Source: Prostheceraeus crozeri (lineage: Eukaryota; Platyhelminthes; Polycladida; Euryleptidae). From it: 64,000 nt of DNA. Below are positions 43,801-49,800 of this stretch, piece by piece (the first letter of the stretch is position 1; every line of letters begins with the position of its first letter). The notes beneath the pieces are model-generated. The model was not told the DNA's origin, ran no database searches, and was given only the letters and a program-made list of their open reading frames with translations. The DNA lies in contig CAJQUW010002187.1 in the NCBI GenBank assembly GCA_907163375.1, forward strand, positions 1 through 64,000. The letters are read 5' to 3'. The translations under genes were made by a program, and so were the position numbers.

Positions 43801-46800
43801 CCAGAAGTGGAACCGTCATACCGGCAACGGCATACCAGTCGGACCGGCACCTGCCCGGCCCGAGATGAGCTTCGTAATAAAGATGAAATTTCATAATAAG
43901 AATGTGTGTCCTGCAACATGAACCGCAAACTATGTGCAGCAACATTCTTTTCCCGGAAAACCTATCTTTATTTTCTGCTAGCGTTGCGGTCATTGACATT
44001 CTTCATGGAGTGCATCACCATGTGAATCTCGTGTCAGATCTTGTTTTATACTTCGACTTTTTCAAAGCAGTTGAGCAATTGGGTGTGTGGCTTGTGGCAT
44101 GGGCACGTGTTTGTATGAATAGCAGGCCTACTTGGAATACCGACCTAAAATGTCTGTTGGAAAATAATTGTTTTATGAGAACATGTCGGGAATTATTTTC
44201 CAGCTTATCGAAGTAAATAATTACAGCAAAGATGAATGCTGAAATAAATATTTATATAACCATAAAAATCGATAGTGCAATGGAAAAGCATTACTTTCAG
44301 AAAATGACATTTAATTATAATGATGAATATTCCTATATTCCTAATAATAGACTTCTTTGTTCTCCTTTTACTATGTATTCCTAAAAAATGATTTCTTCAT
44401 TTTCTTCGCATTAAAATATTATAAATCAGTGTTCCACAAACTCGTTTTTTCCAGCCGCATGCGGCCGGCTGAAGCATGATGAGTGGCCGGCTGACTCGAT
44501 CCACAAATTTAGGATTTGCGGCCTGAAGGGGTCCGATTTACGAGCTCTCATTGCTTTCATTTCAATCAATCCAAAGTAAACTATCCAAGTCGACTCGTGA
44601 AGGATTGCACTTATAAAAAATTCGGCAAATCACACACTGACGCATTGAAGTATTTCACAAGTTATGCTATCTTCAACAACGCCATCGCCTCTGCAAAATA
44701 CGAAGGTGATAGGCCGATGTAGGCAGGGGTTGTTAGGGCAGCGTACGTCCCGTAGTCTGACTATCTTGTCTGCAGTTTTTTTCGATTCGGTGCTTAACTA
44801 TTCTACGATTCAAAATTTCTAATTTCAATATAAAACTTTGTTCTGAAATTCAGGCGCATCCAGCTCATTGATATTCTTTCTTTCTGTGATCAATTATAAT
44901 TCAATCATTCAATCAATGATTGTTTTCTATCTAATAAATGCCTAAATCTAATAAAATATTTTTGTTTGTTTAAGCTCTAACAAATAATGAATTCTATAGT
45001 TCGGGGATCCAATGATTAAATGCTGCAAATAAAATAGCAATTTTGATACTACTATGTGTGTATAGAGGATGATAATTCTAAAATGCGGCCGGAACGAAAA
45101 TATTTACTTGGATTTGGCCAGAAAGGGTTCAAAGTTTGCGGAACTCTGTTATAAATCATTAAAGTGGTTTAGAGAAGTATTTTGTCACTGCAATCAATAA
45201 GCCTGAATAAACAACAAGAGTCCGAGTACTACTACTCAAGCTAATGTTTAATTAATTTGATTTGTCGTGTTACAGTAGAATACGCATAGTTAGGCACCTC
45301 ATGTAATTGATTTAAATGTGCCAAATTATACGAGCTGCCAAAATAGACATGTCTAGTATGTTTCTACAATAAACACTAAATGGATAACACGGAAAATCTA
45401 GACGCATCCGTAATCTGCGACCATATATTCGATTTAATTCATTGTTAACTTTGAGTGTCGACATGTTTGTCACATGTTGACTAAACTGCTGTATACCGTA
45501 AATATCGCCAACGTACAGTCTAGTACATCTGTACAGATGAGGACCAAAGTAAGTCTATTTGTAATTGGAAATCTTGAAGCTTTCATTCAGCTAAGTTTTT
45601 AGCTCAATGCTTAAGACCTGTAAATTAAGATTAGGCCTACATGTTGTCTATCCGTGGTTCGAAAGGATGGATTTCATTTAGTACTGAAATAATCCGTTAG
45701 TACGGTGCGTTTATAAAACATGAAGGTAAATTTGTATGTGTTCCATCTAAAGTAGACCAATTGGAAGCTATTCTATTCTAAATCTGACGAATTACATGAA
45801 CTACCAGAACTCCGTCTGTGTTGTAAAACATGCGTCGAATAAAATTTCTACGGTGCCAATTTGAGCAGCATGCGCCGCATTAAGGAAAATGCCGAATTAC
45901 ATTCTTACGGTGCCAATTTGAACAAAACTAATACAAACAAATACGCAAACTGAATGCAACTGAACAAAACTAATACGCGCTAAATGAGAGATTTGTGCAG
46001 GTTTGAATGAAATCGCCGATTTGAGTGAATTGCACATTATGCGGAATCGAATCTACTGTATTGCAGTTTCAATTGAGGAATATGGACCCTGATCGCATCC
46101 CCTCGCTGACATCGTGACATGTATTTAGTAAAAAATGTTCAAGTCTCAAAGTTTGCCTGTCCAGCCAATTTTTGGTCGGTCAATTTTAGCTATCATGTTA
46201 ATCTTTCAATTCAATTCAGTTCAATCTTTCATATTTGTTAACGCACTTCGTGATGAAAAAACTATTCATATATTTACGAAAGGACTTTCGGGAGTCTCCG
46301 TGGCTCAGTGGCTAATACTTGGCCTAGCGATCTTTCGGTCCAGAGGTCGAGTCCCTGGAGTGTCAATGGAAGTCGTCAGGAAGGGCATCCGGACTAAAAG
46401 CTTTCAACGCTCCAGGTAAAAATCTGACTATGTCTGCACCGTCCAAGCCCCAGCATGAGGGAGTAGTGATGTCAAACCATCACCTATATAGGCCTATTAA
46501 CGAGAAATCCAGCAAAAAATCAACTGCATAGCATCCTCCTCTGGCAGGACAGCGATGCCAAGAGTAATATCAGTGATGAAGTTTCAATCAATTTGCACAT
46601 AGGATTGTCATAGCATGGCAAAGTAGGCCTGCATATATTTTGACTGCTATGACAGGCACCAGCCTGGTATGGAATCTTTCATCGTCCCACCTGTGATCTC
46701 AACTGCCTAGGAAGAACACTGCTCGTCTTATTTTCAACTAGCGTGTCCAATTAATGCAGAGTCAATGTAAATAGGACGGGTACAGTTCGTCCTCGGCACT

Positions 46801-49800
46801 TGAGACTGTTTATTTATTTGCGCAACTCGACAGCTTGTCCTCAACAGGTTTTAAAGGTCATGGTTACCAAAATTACCAGCTTGCGCATTGGTACATTGTC
46901 AAACGCTTACGCTATGCCGACAAGTGTGATCACATCAATAAACGTGCGCATTAAAGAGATGAAACAAGAATCAGCCGTCAAGAGTAGTAATTATGGCCAT
47001 TCTGCTTTCAACAAATGAGTCACTAAATGCTCACTCCGAACAAACGTTTAAAAGTGTTAAACTTGTGGGAAAAGTTGGTAGTACTGTGTGACGTTTTACT
47101 TTGCAACCTTCCATTTGTATTTGCAATAACCTATTCACACTACATTTTGCTTGAAGAACCTAATTGATCAATACTCAGCATGGGAATCGAATCTGGAGCT
47201 GATGCATGTCAAACTCTCGCAGTTTTGTGATGAAATAGTGGCCAATTCAACAATGGCTTGAAATCTGGGTGTGGTGCAATGTACGGGTTCGTTTATTGTG
47301 TTGTGTATATCATTCAATCATTGTGTAATATGCGACTAAGTGAATGTAATGCAGTATTCGTCTAAACAATTAGATATATTGACATTTATTTGCGTCCGTA
47401 GCACTGCTTTGACGTTGTGAAAAATTTGAAAATAAAAGTGCCGCTGGCTTTCTAATGAATTAGTTTATTCTTTGAAGTCTAATAGTTCGCCCTCTTCGAC
47501 TGGGCGTTTTTGCGGGGATGTATTTTGCACATGTATTTGCATATATCTCATGTTTTTCGAAAACACATTGAGCTACTATGAGCTTACACATACGTGTGGG
47601 GCCTAGCCTAGTTTATTCTATGTACACCGGGCACCACTATTCTATTTATTCTACCAGAGTGTCGCAAATAGGAGTAATTTGTAGATACGTCACTGACCGA
47701 AATATTGCACATCGAGGTTGGCGGCAATCCAGTTGATATAATCATTATGCGCGTATCTCTCTTAGCATTATGACAAAAAAATCTCTGACTCCTCACCGCT
47801 TGTTGAACAGCAAATTAATAAAGACATGCTGATCCCTTATGGTGTTCCGAAGACCAAGTTGCTGCGTGGTCAGTAAGTCCCTGTCTCCTACTTTTCAGCA
47901 AGTCGTTGGCAGAATGCTTCGCGTTAGTCGATTGAAGGAATTTCACCCATTTCTGCATCTTGTGATAGCGCTTTCTAAGACGAATTGAATCGCCTTTTAG
48001 ATTCAAGTGTTCCTGAATATGATAATGATCAGAAATGTGTGGCATTTGTTAATTAGAAAAGCATTTCACCACTTTCGGCTAAATCGACCCAGAGTCAACC
48101 CGAGGTCTGATTCTCAAACCGATGAGACGAGATGCGATTGCCAACTCGTCAAACCGCTATCATCACGGTGGCTAGGCCGACTCGGGCCGAAAATCAACGG
48201 TAAATGGATAACTCACGAAAATATTTTTAAAATCACAAATTTGAAATTTAGACCGCATCGGTATATTATCATAAAGCTTTAGACATACGCTAATTAATTA
48301 CTGCACTAGACTTGCAGCCGCAGCCTCTCACAGGTAGAAAAATGGACAAGCTTGAGTTAGTCAACGGCTAAATTTCACCTTGAATCGCTGATCATTAAAA
48401 GTTCACCTTAAAATTTACCTGTAGTAGCGACTTGGAATAAAATAGTTGAGCTAAAAGTATTTTATCACACGCCGTTACTAAAGGGAGTGCCGTATTTTTT
48501 CTCATCCTTCCAATGAACACCCTCCCGTATAAGGCTATCACCTAAAATTTACCTTTAAATTTACTAGATACAAGTAGAAATTCAAACAGGTTGATTCTGC
48601 TTGAGACTGATTACACTTGCCCTTTTATCTTCATTTCCTAAACTCATTTACTATGGGTGATACCCTTAATGCCAGGGACTAACTCGACCCCGAAAACATT
48701 GGTGAACCGTGCCTCAACCTGCTTGGGTTCCAAATAAACATGCCTAGCAGACAAGACAGTAATTTCGATGGAATAGACGCATGTCATTCATTCAACGACT
48801 GCCTCATACAGAGGTGGCTGGTTCGGACTTAAATTCTGATCACGTGCTCCATATTGATAATGCTCATCTTTTGCCTACAGCATCAAGCTTTTCACAAACT
48901 TTGAGAAAACATATGTTACCATCGATTGCATGTTTCGTTGCGACTCGGATATCTTCAGACCAATGAGTCATTCCTTGTCGAACTCTGAGACCCTTCACTA
49001 CCTCAGAAGAAAGCATCACCTCCCTAAAGAGGCTCATCAAGTGTAACTTAACTCAGAGGAGGCAAAGATAAGAAAGTGCTTGATTTATTCCTTTTATTAT
49101 TGAAGTTGCACGTACGTACTGTAATGTATGCGCGTAATATATTTTTGTCCTTCTTCTACTTGACAACAAAGGTCTGTCGTAATTCATTGAATATCGAAAG
49201 AGAATGACAGCTATTAAGTCAATACAAGACACCAACACCCTTGATTCCCCGACCGCACTCGCCTGACCTAGGAATCGAACCGAAGTCCGCGGTGGAGACG
49301 AGCTCGCACCTTCTTCACTAGGCCACGCTGACGGTTCAAAAGGAATGCGAGTGAAGGCAGAAGTCATCTGTAAGTGATATCGACAGCATATTGTCCTATT
49401 ATTATTGACAGAACGCTAACAGCGTTCATATTGTAGCGAGACAGCATATCAGCATGTCATACGATACGTCACAGTGTAGATTGACAACAAAGGTCTGTCG
49501 TAATTCATTGAATATCGAAAGAGAATGACAGCTATTAAGTCAATACAAGACACCAACACCCTTGATTCCCCGACCGCACTCGCCTGACCTAGGACTTAAT
49601 AGCTTAATAGACGTATTGACTTAATAGCTGTCATTCTCTTTCGATATTCAATGAATTACGACAGACCTTTGTTGTCGATCTACACTGTGACGTATCGTAT
49701 GACATGCTGATATGCTGTCTCGCTACAATATGAACGCTGTTAGCGTTCTGTCAATAATAATAGGACAATATGCTGTCGATATCACTTACAGATGACTTCT

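Noticed and set aside
43902-44216. 104-codon open frame
   Set aside because: No recognisable translation, no splice context, and comparable to chance ORFs in AT-rich sequence.
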